Shown: positions 45,207-55,129, counted from the stretch's first letter. The stretch is DNA of 64,000 nt from JAEXOD01 sp963663265 (GCA_963663265.2 CAXXXM010000002.1:496001-560000), one strand, 5' to 3'. Numbers and translations: made by a program. The notes: generated from the sequence alone by a model not told the origin.

Positions 45207-47440
45207 ATTTCAACTTTTATTGTAGCTGATGGTAAAAATGGAAGCATATTAACTCGTTCACCAGTATCTCGCTTAAAGTAGAAAATGTTTTTTCTATCAT
45301 AAACATTTATAATACTCAAATCTAAATAAACATTTGCAAACGAAAAGCTGAACTTTTTAGATAATGATATATCCATTCTATGGTAATCCGGCAGTCTGCC
45401 AACATTTTTATCACCCAAAATAGCATAAGGGATATAAGAACTTGAAAATATCCAATTTGAATAAAAATCATTAACATATAATTTATCGTAATAACCTATT
45501 AACTTTGTGAATGGTAATCCTGTATTGTAGCTCCAAATAATATTAGCCACCCAGTCATTACCAAAATTATAATCCAATATTATATTTAGATTATGCCTTG
45601 AATCATATTTTGGATAAAATCTCCACCCATCCAAAGTATTATATGAATAGCTTAATGAGTATGAAGTTGTAAAAGAAAAAGGCATATCAGTATACTTTAA
45701 TAAAACTTCCATTCCATAAGCTTCTCCTTCACCACTTACTAAATCAGGGTCATCATTAAAAACTTTATTTTCGTTTATTAATGGCAGGTTTTCAACTCTT
45801 TTGTAATATCCCTCTAATTGCAAATTTAATTTACTTGTTAAATCAATTTCGGCTCCACCTGTATAATGTGTAGAACGTGCCGGATCAAGGTATTCAGGCG
45901 TAATTATCCAAGGTTCAAAAAGCGATATCACTTCTTTTTCATCAGAAATGGTAGTAACTTCTTGTTGATATATTCCCCATGCTGCTTTCAAAGCAATTTG
46001 TGGATTTAAGCGTAAAGTTGCACTTACTCTTGGTTCAAGGGAAAACTCACCACCTGGAGTAAACGAAGCAGTATTAACTCGAGTACCAATATCTATCCCC
46101 AAGTTTTCATAACGCAGATATTTATATTTTAGATACAAACTTACATTGCCACCAAAATCGGATACATCAGAAAGGGCACCGGTTTGATTTTCTAATAAAA
46201 GTTTTGTGTTAAGAGTTTTTAATGCCATTCCCAAACTTAATTCATCCTTGCTTTCAAAAATATAAGTCATATCAAAAGAAAAAGTATTGTCCGTTACATC
46301 ATTTTTCCTTTGTTTTGTGTTGCTAAAATTTGGAATAACTTCGCCATTAAATTTACTTATACTTAAACTCAATTTACTAAATAATGGACTATCATAAACT
46401 TGATACCAATCAAATCCGAATATGTTATTATTCCAATTAAAATCTTCTTTGGTTGGATTGTCATTTTCTAATTTATCACCACTAATAAATCCATAAAAGA
46501 CGAACTTACCATTTTCAATAAACGGATTTTTGGTGTTGACTTTAAATGAAAAGTCATAAAAATTAATAGGAATACTTTGATCATTTAAGAATTTTTTAAG
46601 TATTTGATTAGAATAACTTTTTCGACCCGTAGCAATAAAAGACCCTCCTTCTGTAAAAGGTCCTTCAAGTAATAATTTTCCTGTCATTAAACTTGAACTT
46701 GCTTTTCCGGAAATTCTATTTTTATTTCCATCTTTTGTTAATACTTTTAAAACAGAAGAAACACGTCCACCATATTCACTTGCAAATCCTCCTTTAAAAA
46801 ACTCAACATTGTTTATCATTTCAGGATCAATAACACTAAATAAACCTAAAGCATGAAAAGGGTTGTATACTGTTGCACCATTTAACAAAACCAAATTTTG
46901 ATTACTTGCTCCACCTCTAACATAATAACGGGCAGATACGTCACCGGTTGATTTTACACCCGGGATATATTGCAAAGAACGAAACACATCGGTTTCAACT
47001 CCTTTGGGTAATCTTTCAAGCTCTTTAACTGATATCCGCTGTAAACCTAAATTTGTTGAATTCTTTTCTGTTTTATATGATTCCCCAATTTTTTCAATTG
47101 CCTGCATCTCAAAATTGGATGATTTTAATTTTACGTCAACTTGAGTAATTTTATTTGGTTGGATTACAACTTTTAATTCCTTGGATTCATACCCAACATA
47201 CGAAAAAACAACAGTATAAGTTTTATTTCCGGGGATTCCTGTAATAAAATAATAACCGTTTGCGTCAGAAGAACTGCCGGACTTTGTTTCTTTAATATAT
47301 ACATTTCCAAAGGCTAATGCTTCTCCGTTATTTTCATCCGTTAAAAATCCTCTTAATGTACCAGATTTTTGACCATACAATGAAATTCCTTGAAACAGCA
47401 CAATAATCCCAATTACAAAACAACGTATAAGTTTACTCAT
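45203..47440 (-). CDS. TonB-dependent outer-membrane receptor
   Basis: 745 residues: signal peptide (1 to about 23), CarboxypepD_reg-like domain (about 26-105, LRGFLTDENNGEALAFGNVY), plug domain (about 130-225, with SARYYVRGGASNQNLVLLNG) and a 22-strand barrel with a C-terminal beta-signal strand (FLPSATIKVEI). No TonB box is obvious. Ligand unknown. First gene of a five-gene operon with two DUF4249/PEGA pairs. The upstream intergenic region contains a long palindrome. Confidence 0.92.
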   Translation of the reverse strand: MSKLIRCFVIGIIVLFQGISLYGQKSGTLRGFLTDENNGEALAFGNVYIKETKSGSSSDANGYYFITGIPGNKTYTVVFSYVGYESKELKVVIQPNKITQVDVKLKSSNFEMQAIEKIGESYKTEKNSTNLGLQRISVKELERLPKGVETDVFRSLQYIPGVKSTGDVSARYYVRGGASNQNLVLLNGATVYNPFHALGLFSVIDPEMINNVEFFKGGFASEYGGRVSSVLKVLTKDGNKNRISGKASSSLMTGKLLLEGPFTEGGSFIATGRKSYSNQILKKFLNDQSIPINFYDFSFKVNTKNPFIENGKFVFYGFISGDKLENDNPTKEDFNWNNNIFGFDWYQVYDSPLFSKLSLSISKFNGEVIPNFSNTKQRKNDVTDNTFSFDMTYIFESKDELSLGMALKTLNTKLLLENQTGALSDVSDFGGNVSLYLKYKYLRYENLGIDIGTRVNTASFTPGGEFSLEPRVSATLRLNPQIALKAAWGIYQQEVTTISDEKEVISLFEPWIITPEYLDPARSTHYTGGAEIDLTSKLNLQLEGYYKRVENLPLINENKVFNDDPDLVSGEGEAYGMEVLLKYTDMPFSFTTSYSLSYSYNTLDGWRFYPKYDSRHNLNIILDYNFGNDWVANIIWSYNTGLPFTKLIGYYDKLYVNDFYSNWIFSSSYIPYAILGDKNVGRLPDYHRMDISLSKKFSFSFANVYLDLSIINVYDRKNIFYFKRDTGERVNMLPFLPSATIKVEI

Positions 47441-47613
47441 TTTTACCCTAACTAAGTTTTTTTACTTTCGTAACTTACAAAAAATAATTTTAGATTTTAT
47501 TTATCAATGCTCATTTTATAAAAAAAATATGCAAAAGTATACTACATGAATATGCGGTTTTTAAATATTTATGCAACTTTTTTAAAATGTTTTCGTCTTA
47601 AAATAATTATACT

Positions 47614-47636
47614 TAATTAAGTGATTCACTTAATTA
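47614..47636. promoter_or_regulatory. 23-bp palindrome in the divergent intergenic region
   Basis: Arms TAATTAAGTGA (47614-47624) and TCACTTAATTA (47626-47636) around a single central T form a perfect inverted repeat. It lies in the 359-base gap (47441-47799) between the TonB operon and the oppositely transcribed lipoprotein operon, 174 bases before one start and 164 before the other. It has the look of a dimeric repressor or activator site. The rest of the gap is A/T-rich with no gene. Confidence 0.6.
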
Positions 47637-47799
47637 CACATGCTAAAGTAACAGTACGAACAAATGGCTAATAATAGCCACTTTCCCCTTAAAATTTTCC
47701 AATATTTTTTTGCAAAATTGCTTAAATTTTGATTGTTTTTAAGTTTAATTCAAATGGTATGAATTTTGAGACTTATTTATTAATAATTGGAATTTTTAA

Positions 47800-48666
47800 A
47801 TGAGAAAGTTAGAATCATACGTTTTTGTTTTGTTGTTATTGTTCGGTTTTGGATGTAGTACTAAAGATAATCCCGTAACAACAACAAGCGAAATTACTCA
47901 AAAAATTACCGGAAAAGTGATTTCGGCTAAAACCGGCGAAGCAATTCCTCAAGTATTAATTACTACTTCAAATTCTTCCTCCTCTGTAACAACAGGTATT
48001 GATGGGATTTATATAATTGATAAAATCAATCCCGGTTCGTACACAATTACCGCAACAAAGGAAGGATTCTATCAAGAAACAATTTCTGTTCGCGTTGATA
48101 CCGGCAAAGCTGCTGTTGGTGATTTTGTTTTATCTGAACAGAAATTCGGTAAGATAACTGGAAAAATTATTGATGTTGTAAGTAACCAAGGAATATTTGG
48201 AGTAACGGTTACAACTGATCCTGTATCGAGTGTAGTTGGTACAGATGCAAATGGTAATTTTGAAATTGATGACGTTTTAATTTTGCGTACTCAGAATTAT
48301 ACATTGAAAGCTGAAAAAGGGAGTGCTTACGATGCAGTCACCAAAACTATAAAGTTTGGAGATAGCCTACAGGTAATTGCCAATTTAACCATGGAGCCCA
48401 TCTATGGTTCAATAGAAGGAATAGTTACTGATTCAAAAACCAACTTACCGGTAAGCGGAGTAAACATAACCACAAATCCTCCAACAAGTTCTGTTCTAAC
48501 CGATTCAGCCGGTTATTATAAAATTGAACAAGTTGTTAGATTAAGCGGCAGCAGTAAATACAATATCATTGCTGTTAAAAACGGTTATAAAAAGAATACT
48601 GATATTAACATTGTTGTTTATGGTGGAAGAACAACTCGTGGCGATATTGTTATTGAACCATTATAA
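47800..48666 (+). CDS. Lipoprotein with three carboxypeptidase-regulatory-like domains
   Basis: 288 residues. Lipobox LFGFGCSTKDN, then three Ig-like CarboxypepD_reg repeats of about 80 residues: ITGKVISAKTGEAIPQVLIT, ITGKIIDVVSNQGIFGVTVT and IEGIVTDSKTNLPVSGVNIT. No catalytic domain follows, so it is a surface or periplasmic scaffold. First gene of a three-gene operon, divergent from the TonB operon. Confidence 0.82.
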   Translation: MRKLESYVFVLLLLFGFGCSTKDNPVTTTSEITQKITGKVISAKTGEAIPQVLITTSNSSSSVTTGIDGIYIIDKINPGSYTITATKEGFYQETISVRVDTGKAAVGDFVLSEQKFGKITGKIIDVVSNQGIFGVTVTTDPVSSVVGTDANGNFEIDDVLILRTQNYTLKAEKGSAYDAVTKTIKFGDSLQVIANLTMEPIYGSIEGIVTDSKTNLPVSGVNITTNPPTSSVLTDSAGYYKIEQVVRLSGSSKYNIIAVKNGYKKNTDINIVVYGGRTTRGDIVIEPL

Positions 48667-48678
48667 AACGAGAATTAA

Positions 48679-49380
48679 TTGAAAAAAATAATTTTGCTAT
48701 TTTTAATATTTATAAGTATTCCTAACTTTGCACAAAAGAAAGGAATTCCAATTATTTCTGATATTCTTCATTATTTTACTACTCCTATTGATGATGATTC
48801 ATTAAAATTTTTCCAGTTAAATTTTTTTAATAAACGAATTGGGAAAGTAATAAGTGGAGTATATTTTGAAGCCGGAACCGGAAATGATAATTTAAAGGCA
48901 GATTTAATTAATAAAATTGCTAAATATCCTTTTTATTCCTCATCCCCAGATTATTCCAACACTATTTTGGGTGGCTCAATAATAATAAATCCTTTTCAGC
49001 TTAATTTTGGAATGTATAACGGTAGTCAAAACTTAGATGAAATGAAACTAAACTTCGCCCTGCCTCCTGCAACGCCTGATGCTAATAAAATAATAAATGA
49101 AATTAAGTTTAATAATTATTCTGCTTCATTTAATTATATTCCTTTTACCCTGTTTTGGGGATATGCCTTCCCTTCGGTAGGGATTCGATATACTTTGGGT
49201 TCCTATACCTATAATTATAATGATTTTTCCTTGAAAGAAAATTTTAATGGTCTTGGTATTGATGCACAATTCACATTTAAATTTAAGAATTTGTTTGCTA
49301 ACATTAGTTATTCAAAGTATTTAATTAACAGCAAATATTTTAATGACGGTTTATACATTAAGGGGGGAATATGTTTTTAA
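48679..49380 (+). CDS. Exported protein, probable outer-membrane barrel, unknown
   Basis: 233 residues starting at TTG 48679 (KKIILLFLIFISIPNFAQ signal peptide). Alternating short amphipathic strands rich in Tyr and Phe and an aromatic C-terminus (FNDGLYIKGGICF) suggest a small outer-membrane beta-barrel. No family recognised. It overlaps the next gene by 10 bases. Confidence 0.6.
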   Translation: MKKIILLFLIFISIPNFAQKKGIPIISDILHYFTTPIDDDSLKFFQLNFFNKRIGKVISGVYFEAGTGNDNLKADLINKIAKYPFYSSSPDYSNTILGGSIIINPFQLNFGMYNGSQNLDEMKLNFALPPATPDANKIINEIKFNNYSASFNYIPFTLFWGYAFPSVGIRYTLGSYTYNYNDFSLKENFNGLGIDAQFTFKFKNLFANISYSKYLINSKYFNDGLYIKGGICF

Positions 49381-50690
49381 AATCCAAAACATTATTAATT
49401 CTCTCTTTTATTATTTTTGCAATTTCTATTAATGCTCAAAATAGATTTACAGTTAACAAAACTATTGAATACCGTAATTCAGATTTGTCAAAATCATCTT
49501 ATTATAAAATGGTTAGTCTTCCTGGAGATACTTCCATTGCCGTATCAAATGTTTTAACAGGAAATTCTCAGAATGATTGGATGGCTTTTTACGATAAAGG
49601 CGAAGGTTATTTTATTCCCTATACAAATGAAACAAAAAGTGATTTTACTTTTTCTGCTGGAAACGCATTTTGGATAATCAGTAAATATGACATTAAAGTT
49701 GGTCCTTATACTGTATCTAACGTTAAACTAAATGCAGATAGTTGTTTTGAAATAACTTTACATACTGGATGGAATTTAATTTCTAATCCATTTAATAAAT
49801 CAATAAATTGGAGTGCCGTTAGAACGAAAAATAATATTCAAAACGATTTGATTTTTTATTTTAAAGATGGTTATTATGATAATAGCTCTGTTAAGATGGA
49901 GCCGTATTTAGGGTATTATTATTATAACAAAAAAGGATTGGATAAACTTTTAATACCTTATTCAAATTCGGCTTTAAGTAAAGAAAATAATTTCAATAAT
50001 TTAGTTATTAGTTTATCAAATAATACAAAAACAAGTACAGCTTATATTATTACTGATAATATTTTTTCTTTCGATTACGATAGTTACGATCAAATAGCTC
50101 CTAATAATAATTTTGTAAACTTTGGAATAAATATTATAAACAATAATTTTACCGGTATTGAAAAGAACTTGTCAATTGAAGCAATTCCAAGCATAAATAA
50201 TATAGCTATTCCTATTGAAATAATTAACAAAGAAAGTGAACCCGCTTATTTAACAATTGAAAACAACTTAAATAACAATTTATTTTTTGCTTTAATTAAT
50301 TCTTCTACGGGTAATTTATTGTATCCTGTTAATAATCAGTTTTTAATAGAAGATAATACATCTATATCATACTTATTATTAGTCGGTGATAATAATTATA
50401 TAGCAGAATACATTAATAATATTCCACATAGTTTCATATTACAACAAAATTATCCTAATCCTTTTAATCCCACTACAAATATTAGTTTTAGTATTCCTGC
50501 AAACACATTTGTAACTTTAAAAATTTACGATGTTTTAGGAAGAGAAATTACAACGTTGGTTAATGATATTTTATCAGCCGGGAACTACACAAATTCATTT
50601 AATGCAGAAAATTTAAGCAGCGGAATATATTTTTATAAATTAGAAGCCGGCGGCTTTATTCAAACAAAAAAGATGGTTTTAATTCGTTAA
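49371..50690 (+). CDS. T9SS-sorted surface protein
   Basis: 439 residues. Signal peptide (LLILSFIIFAISINAQ), a central beta-rich region of unknown function (about 25-340) with GWNLISNPFNKSINW-type motif seen in Ignavibacteria surface proteins, and a C-terminal type A T9SS domain (QQNYPNPFNPTTNISFSIP ... TKKMVLIR). AGGGGGG directly before ATG 49371 is a very strong ribosome site. Last gene of its operon; the substrate or partner is unknown. Confidence 0.8.
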   Translation: MFLKSKTLLILSFIIFAISINAQNRFTVNKTIEYRNSDLSKSSYYKMVSLPGDTSIAVSNVLTGNSQNDWMAFYDKGEGYFIPYTNETKSDFTFSAGNAFWIISKYDIKVGPYTVSNVKLNADSCFEITLHTGWNLISNPFNKSINWSAVRTKNNIQNDLIFYFKDGYYDNSSVKMEPYLGYYYYNKKGLDKLLIPYSNSALSKENNFNNLVISLSNNTKTSTAYIITDNIFSFDYDSYDQIAPNNNFVNFGINIINNNFTGIEKNLSIEAIPSINNIAIPIEIINKESEPAYLTIENNLNNNLFFALINSSTGNLLYPVNNQFLIEDNTSISYLLLVGDNNYIAEYINNIPHSFILQQNYPNPFNPTTNISFSIPANTFVTLKIYDVLGREITTLVNDILSAGNYTNSFNAENLSSGIYFYKLEAGGFIQTKKMVLIR

Positions 50691-50780
50691 TATTATCTGA
50701 TTATATGTGGCTTATATAAAATCAAGCTATTTCTGAAATTACGTTGTGGATTGTTTTGCTGTTTTAATACAAAATTAATT

Positions 50781-50803
50781 CGGTCATGGTAATACCATGA
50801 CCG
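50781..50803. repeat. Perfect 10-bp hairpin in a gene-free gap
   Basis: CGGTCATGGT (50781-50790) and ACCATGACCG (50794-50803) around AAT. No T run follows, so it is not a standard terminator. It lies in the gene-free gap 50691-51112. The minus strand of about 50745-50875 reads, apart from a stop, like a worn coding piece (VIGSVVFVTGDVGVA, then LGKDILGGHGITMTELI), perhaps a relic; this is uncertain. Confidence 0.45.
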
Positions 50804-50875
50804 CCAAGGATATCTTTTCCCAATTATGCAACACCCACATCACCTGTTACAAATACAACACTTCCAATCACAAAC

Positions 50876-51010
50876 AGCCGTTGAAAGCTTTTTCTTCAAC
50901 GGCTAATCAATCATTAAAAATTAAGAATTAAACATTCAAAATTATTAAAGCGGCTAATCAATAATTAAAAATTGAGAATTAAAACTTAAAAATTATTAAA
51001 ACGGCATTCA
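50876..51010. repeat. Hairpin plus 51-bp tandem repeats, copy 2
   Basis: AGCCGTTGAA / TTCAACGGCT (50876-50885 with 50895-50904), the same arms as at 15583. CGGC unit starts follow at 50900, 50951 and 51002, exactly 51 bases apart, each holding ATTAAAAATTGAGAATTAAA-like sequence. Further right, 51087-51101 is a 15-base inverted match to 15527-15541 (AACGCGTGACAAAGT), so the two intergenic loci share more than the tandem unit. Confidence 0.85.
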
Positions 51011-51112
51011 ACAATTTAACCTTCAACACTTAAATTTTAACCTTTTTTTTAATCTTCACACATTACGCTTGTTCGCTTCTTTCGTCACTTTGTCACGCGT
51101 TACTTGTCACTT

Positions 51113-53266
51113 TTACTTGCTAATCTTTCCATTAAGCAATTCTTCTCTAATTCTATCAGCACCGGCAACGTTATGTAAAATTTCTAAAATACCTTGCGAA
51201 GTAACACCAACACATCTGTTAGTTTGTTCGTCGTATAAAAAGTCACCAGCCAAACTTTCAATATTTCCGTCAAAAGCAATTCCAATTATTTCTCCATTTT
51301 TATTAATAATTGGACTACCGGAACTTCCACCTGTAATATCATTAGTACTTACAAAATTAAAATATGTGGATAAATTCATTTTACTTGAAGCATTAACCCA
51401 TCTTTCAGGTAAGTCCCATGGGTATTTTTTGTTGTGTGAATAATACCTATCATACATTCCATAAAATGTAGTAAATGGCGGAGCAATTGTTCCATTATAT
51501 TCGTAACTTTTAACTAAACCATCATTTATTCTTAACGTGAATGTTGCATCTGGCGGAATTCTTGAACCGTAAACTGCATGTAATGCTTCACCCAATTGAA
51601 TTTCCAATTCATTTTCAGTTGCCATAATTTCCATAAACTTCTTTTGATATTTTTCTAAGTCTTCTCTTGTATTAATAATATAATTTAGTACTGGATCTGT
51701 AGACTTTAAGATTGCATTATACCCTTCTAAAAACAACTTTTTAATTTTTTCTTTATCCAACACAATTGTATTAGCCAATAGATTTTTTGCGGCTTCTTCG
51801 CCATCAAAGTTTTTCATTAACATTTTTACAAATTCATTATCAGCACCCAAGTTTAACTTTATTAAATCTAATTGGATTGCTAATTTTTTCATTTCTAAAG
51901 TTGTTGTATAAGGATGAAATTGTTTTTTAATGCCTCTACGAGTTTTTGTATTGTCAAAAACTTTTTCCAAATCTTTATCTAATTTAGCTTTTAATGAGTC
52001 TGTTAAATTTGTAATATCCTTCTTTTTCATCACCAAAGCTAATTCATAAATTTTTGCTGCAGTTGAAAACAATTCAGTATTTAGCATTCTCGAAGAAAGC
52101 AAATAAGCTGCTCGTTTATTCTCAAACTTTCTCATTTCATCTTGAAGTCCAGAAATACTTTCCCAAAGATGTCCATATTTTTCATTAAGATTATTATCTT
52201 TTTGAATTAGAGATTTAAATTCATTTTCAAATTTAGTTTTTCTAACAAGCAAATAAGGATTTTTAAGTGAGTTATATTCCCCAATATAAACCTTTGCAGA
52301 ATTTGAAATAGCACCCATTTCTTCCAATAATGCAGCTTCATCTGCTGGATATAAATCTATTAGTTCGTAATACACCTTCATTAGTTTTTCAAAAGTATAT
52401 GCAGTATTACGAGAGCTAACTTCGCTCATAAATTTAATTTGGTCTACTGTTTTAAGGCGTTGTGTTTTCCCTGGATTTCCAACAACAAAAATCGGTTCAT
52501 CTAATTGAGGACCTTCTTTACTCCATTTAAAATAATTATCTATTTTAGCAGGATTTCCACTTTCATCGTATACTCTTAAAAACGCAAAATCAGCATCATA
52601 TCTTGGGTATGTAAAGTTATCATGATCTCCGCCATACAAACCTGTACTGCTTTCATTAAAATAAACAGCTCTTACATCATTATAACGTTTGTAGCCATAA
52701 ACCGAATATTTGGCTCCACTATAAAAAGGAACCACAACACAATTTAATTCAGTCTCTTTATCATAATTTTTTTTAATCTCAGCCAACAAGTCTGCTTTTG
52801 ATTTCCCTGAATCATTATTTTTTTCTTTATCACGCAATTCTTCAGTAATATCTTTCATATAAACCAATTGGTCAACATAAACACCCGATACTTTTCTTTC
52901 ATCTTGTAAAGTTGGTGCATAAAAACCATTTTTTGCAATATCTTCATTTTCTTTTTGGATTCTATCTTCAACAAAGTCAATACAATGATGGTTTGTCATA
53001 ATCAACCCATCTTCCGATACAAACGAAGAAGAACACCATGAAGCAAATTTTAATGAAGATAATCTAACTTTTTCTAACCATTCATCTGTTATTTTTAAGT
53101 TATATCTATTTTGCATGTAATCCTTTGGGAAATTGTCAAAAGTCCAAAGTTTCCCCATATCGTATTTACCAACAGATGACGTATCATATACAGCACTTTG
53201 TGCATTAATACTACTTAAACTACTTAGTAATAAAACACTAATTAAAATTAAATTTTTAATTCTCAT
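51113..53266 (-). CDS. S46 family dipeptidyl-peptidase (DPP7-like)
   Basis: 717 residues, signal peptide ending INAQ. Trypsin-like S46 peptidase: His in MTNHHCIDFVEDRI (about 90), Ser in DITGGSSGSPIINKNG (about 650), Asp in between. At the position that sets specificity in the family the sequence is AFDGNIESLAGD; Gly there is the DPP7-type residue (DPP11 has Arg), which suggests hydrophobic rather than acidic P1 preference. Periplasmic peptide digestion is expected. No operon partner. Confidence 0.93.
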   Translation of the reverse strand: MRIKNLILISVLLLSSLSSINAQSAVYDTSSVGKYDMGKLWTFDNFPKDYMQNRYNLKITDEWLEKVRLSSLKFASWCSSSFVSEDGLIMTNHHCIDFVEDRIQKENEDIAKNGFYAPTLQDERKVSGVYVDQLVYMKDITEELRDKEKNNDSGKSKADLLAEIKKNYDKETELNCVVVPFYSGAKYSVYGYKRYNDVRAVYFNESSTGLYGGDHDNFTYPRYDADFAFLRVYDESGNPAKIDNYFKWSKEGPQLDEPIFVVGNPGKTQRLKTVDQIKFMSEVSSRNTAYTFEKLMKVYYELIDLYPADEAALLEEMGAISNSAKVYIGEYNSLKNPYLLVRKTKFENEFKSLIQKDNNLNEKYGHLWESISGLQDEMRKFENKRAAYLLSSRMLNTELFSTAAKIYELALVMKKKDITNLTDSLKAKLDKDLEKVFDNTKTRRGIKKQFHPYTTTLEMKKLAIQLDLIKLNLGADNEFVKMLMKNFDGEEAAKNLLANTIVLDKEKIKKLFLEGYNAILKSTDPVLNYIINTREDLEKYQKKFMEIMATENELEIQLGEALHAVYGSRIPPDATFTLRINDGLVKSYEYNGTIAPPFTTFYGMYDRYYSHNKKYPWDLPERWVNASSKMNLSTYFNFVSTNDITGGSSGSPIINKNGEIIGIAFDGNIESLAGDFLYDEQTNRCVGVTSQGILEILHNVAGADRIREELLNGKISK

Positions 53267-53361
53267 TATTTTACCTGATTATTTTATTTGTTTTCAAAAT
53301 TTACAAAAAAAATCCCAAAATATGTATTTGGGATTACATTAAAATTAAATATTATAGTTAA

Positions 53362-53682
53362 CTAAATAAACAAACCCGGATAAGAATAAGATTCAACCCT
53401 TCGTTCGTCTTCTAAAGTACCGCTGCATTTGGAGCATTTTTTAACATAAAACACTTCAGGATAGTCCATAGAGCTTATTTTAAGTAAACCCACAATCGAC
53501 TGGCAGTTTTCGCATTGTACTATATGATGTGTATCTGCTTTTTTTCTGCATGCAGGACATAAAAGTCCAGTCTCTCCTATAATTTCTCGCGGTTCAAATT
53601 CAAATACTACGTTACATTTTGAATTATTACACTTTGCAAACCTCTTAGATTTAGTAGATTTTTTATTTATAATAACCTCCAA
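53362..53682 (-). CDS. Zinc-ribbon protein of unknown function
   Basis: About 106 residues with Cys pairs CNNSKC, CPAC, CENC and CSKC, enough for two zinc ribbons, and a short hydrophilic tail (YPGLFI). No known enzyme domain. The start is unusual: no ATG exists before mid-protein. The TTG at 53682 overlaps a perfect GGAGG, which as a ribosome site would point instead to an ATT or ATA codon a few bases later. It lies between the S46 peptidase and the divergent phosphohexomutase. Confidence 0.65.
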   Translation of the reverse strand: MEVIINKKSTKSKRFAKCNNSKCNVVFEFEPREIIGETGLLCPACRKKADTHHIVQCENCQSIVGLLKISSMDYPEVFYVKKCSKCSGTLEDERRVESYSYPGLFI

Positions 53683-53782
53683 ATTTTTTCTTTAAAAATA
53701 AATTACTATTTTTAAATATTCTATGCAAAAAATTATACTTTATTTGTTTTTGACTAAAAATTATTAATATAAAGGAGAAATT

Positions 53783-55129
53783 ATGGAAAAAATTCCAGGT
53801 TTTAAAGCTTATGACATTAGAGGCAAGGTTCCCGGTGAACTAAATAACGAACTTGCTTATAAAATAGGAAGAGCTATTTCAAAATATTTATCACCAAAAT
53901 CTGTTGTTATTGGAAGAGATGTAAGAAAATCATCGCCCGAATTAGCTGAATTTTTAGCTAAAGGATTTACTGATTGTGGTGTTAATGTTTTTGATTTAGG
54001 TATGTGTGGAACCGAAATGATTTATTTTGGAACTCCGCATTTAGATGCCGAATGTGGTGTAATGATTACTGCAAGCCATAACCCACCTGAATATAACGGA
54101 TTAAAATTTGTTAAAAAAGGTTCTGTTCCTATGGGTTACGATTCCGGATTATCCGAAATTGAGCAAATGATTCTAAAAAATGATTTATGCGAAATATCAG
54201 ATAAAAAAGGAACTGTTACACAACTTGATATAATGAAAGAATTTATTGAACGTGTCAATACTTTTTACGATAAAAATAAATTAAAACCATTAAAAGTAGT
54301 TGTTAACGCCGGCAATGGCTGTGTTGGTCCTGCACTTGATGCACTTGAACCATCGTTACCAATTACAATGATTAAAAAATTCCATAATCCTGATTCCAAT
54401 TTCCCGAATGGTGTTCCAAATCCATTATTACCTGAAAACAGACAAGCAACAATTGACGAAATCAACGAACACAAAGCTGATTTAGGAGTTGCTTGGGATG
54501 GTGATTATGATAGATGTTTCTTTTTTGACGAAAAAGGAAATTTCATTGAAGGTTATTATATAGTTGCATTATTGGCAAAATCTATATTAAAAGCATTCCC
54601 AAATGAAAAAATTGTTCACGATCCACGTTTAACATGGAATACAATTGAAGAAGTTAAAAACGCAAATGGTATTGCAGTTGAATCAAAAAGCGGTCATGCT
54701 TTTATGAAACAAAAAATGCGTGAAGTAAATGCAATATATGGTGGCGAGATGTCTGCTCATCATTATTTTAGAGACAATTATTATTCAGATAGCGGTTTAA
54801 TTCCGTTTTTATTAGTAGTGCAACTAATGAGTGAAACAGGGAAAAAACTTTCTGAATTAGTAGACGAAATGATTGCTGCTTATCCTTGCAGCGGTGAAAT
54901 AAATTCTTCTGTTACAGATTCAGCATCAAAATTAGCTTTAATCAAAGAAAAGTATTCCGATGGAATTATAAGTGAAGTTGATGGAATTAGTGTAGCTTAT
55001 GACACTTGGCGTTTTAACGTTAGAACAAGTAATACTGAACCTTTAATAAGATTAAATGTTGAAACCAAAGGCAATTATAAATTAATGGAAGAAAAAACAG
55101 AAGAATTATTAAAACTTATTAGAAGTTAA
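53783..55129 (+). CDS. Phosphomannomutase/phosphoglucomutase
   Basis: 448 residues of the alpha-D-phosphohexomutase family. Active-site Ser in MITASHNPPEYNG (near 97), metal loop WDGDYDRCFF (near 240), sugar-binding GGEMSAHHYF (near 320) and phosphate-binding RTSNTEPLIRLNVE (near 415). Supplies mannose-1-P or glucose-1-P for surface polysaccharides; the two substrates cannot be separated by eye, though the GEMSAHHYF loop fits ManB/AlgC types. RBS AAGGAGA precedes the ATG. Confidence 0.93.
   Translation: MEKIPGFKAYDIRGKVPGELNNELAYKIGRAISKYLSPKSVVIGRDVRKSSPELAEFLAKGFTDCGVNVFDLGMCGTEMIYFGTPHLDAECGVMITASHNPPEYNGLKFVKKGSVPMGYDSGLSEIEQMILKNDLCEISDKKGTVTQLDIMKEFIERVNTFYDKNKLKPLKVVVNAGNGCVGPALDALEPSLPITMIKKFHNPDSNFPNGVPNPLLPENRQATIDEINEHKADLGVAWDGDYDRCFFFDEKGNFIEGYYIVALLAKSILKAFPNEKIVHDPRLTWNTIEEVKNANGIAVESKSGHAFMKQKMREVNAIYGGEMSAHHYFRDNYYSDSGLIPFLLVVQLMSETGKKLSELVDEMIAAYPCSGEINSSVTDSASKLALIKEKYSDGIISEVDGISVAYDTWRFNVRTSNTEPLIRLNVETKGNYKLMEEKTEELLKLIRS

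Noticed and set aside
50745..50875. Functional small gene on the minus strand
   Set aside because: Although VIGSVVFVTGDVGVA looks protein-like, stops interrupt it and no start or ribosome site is seen; at most a relic.
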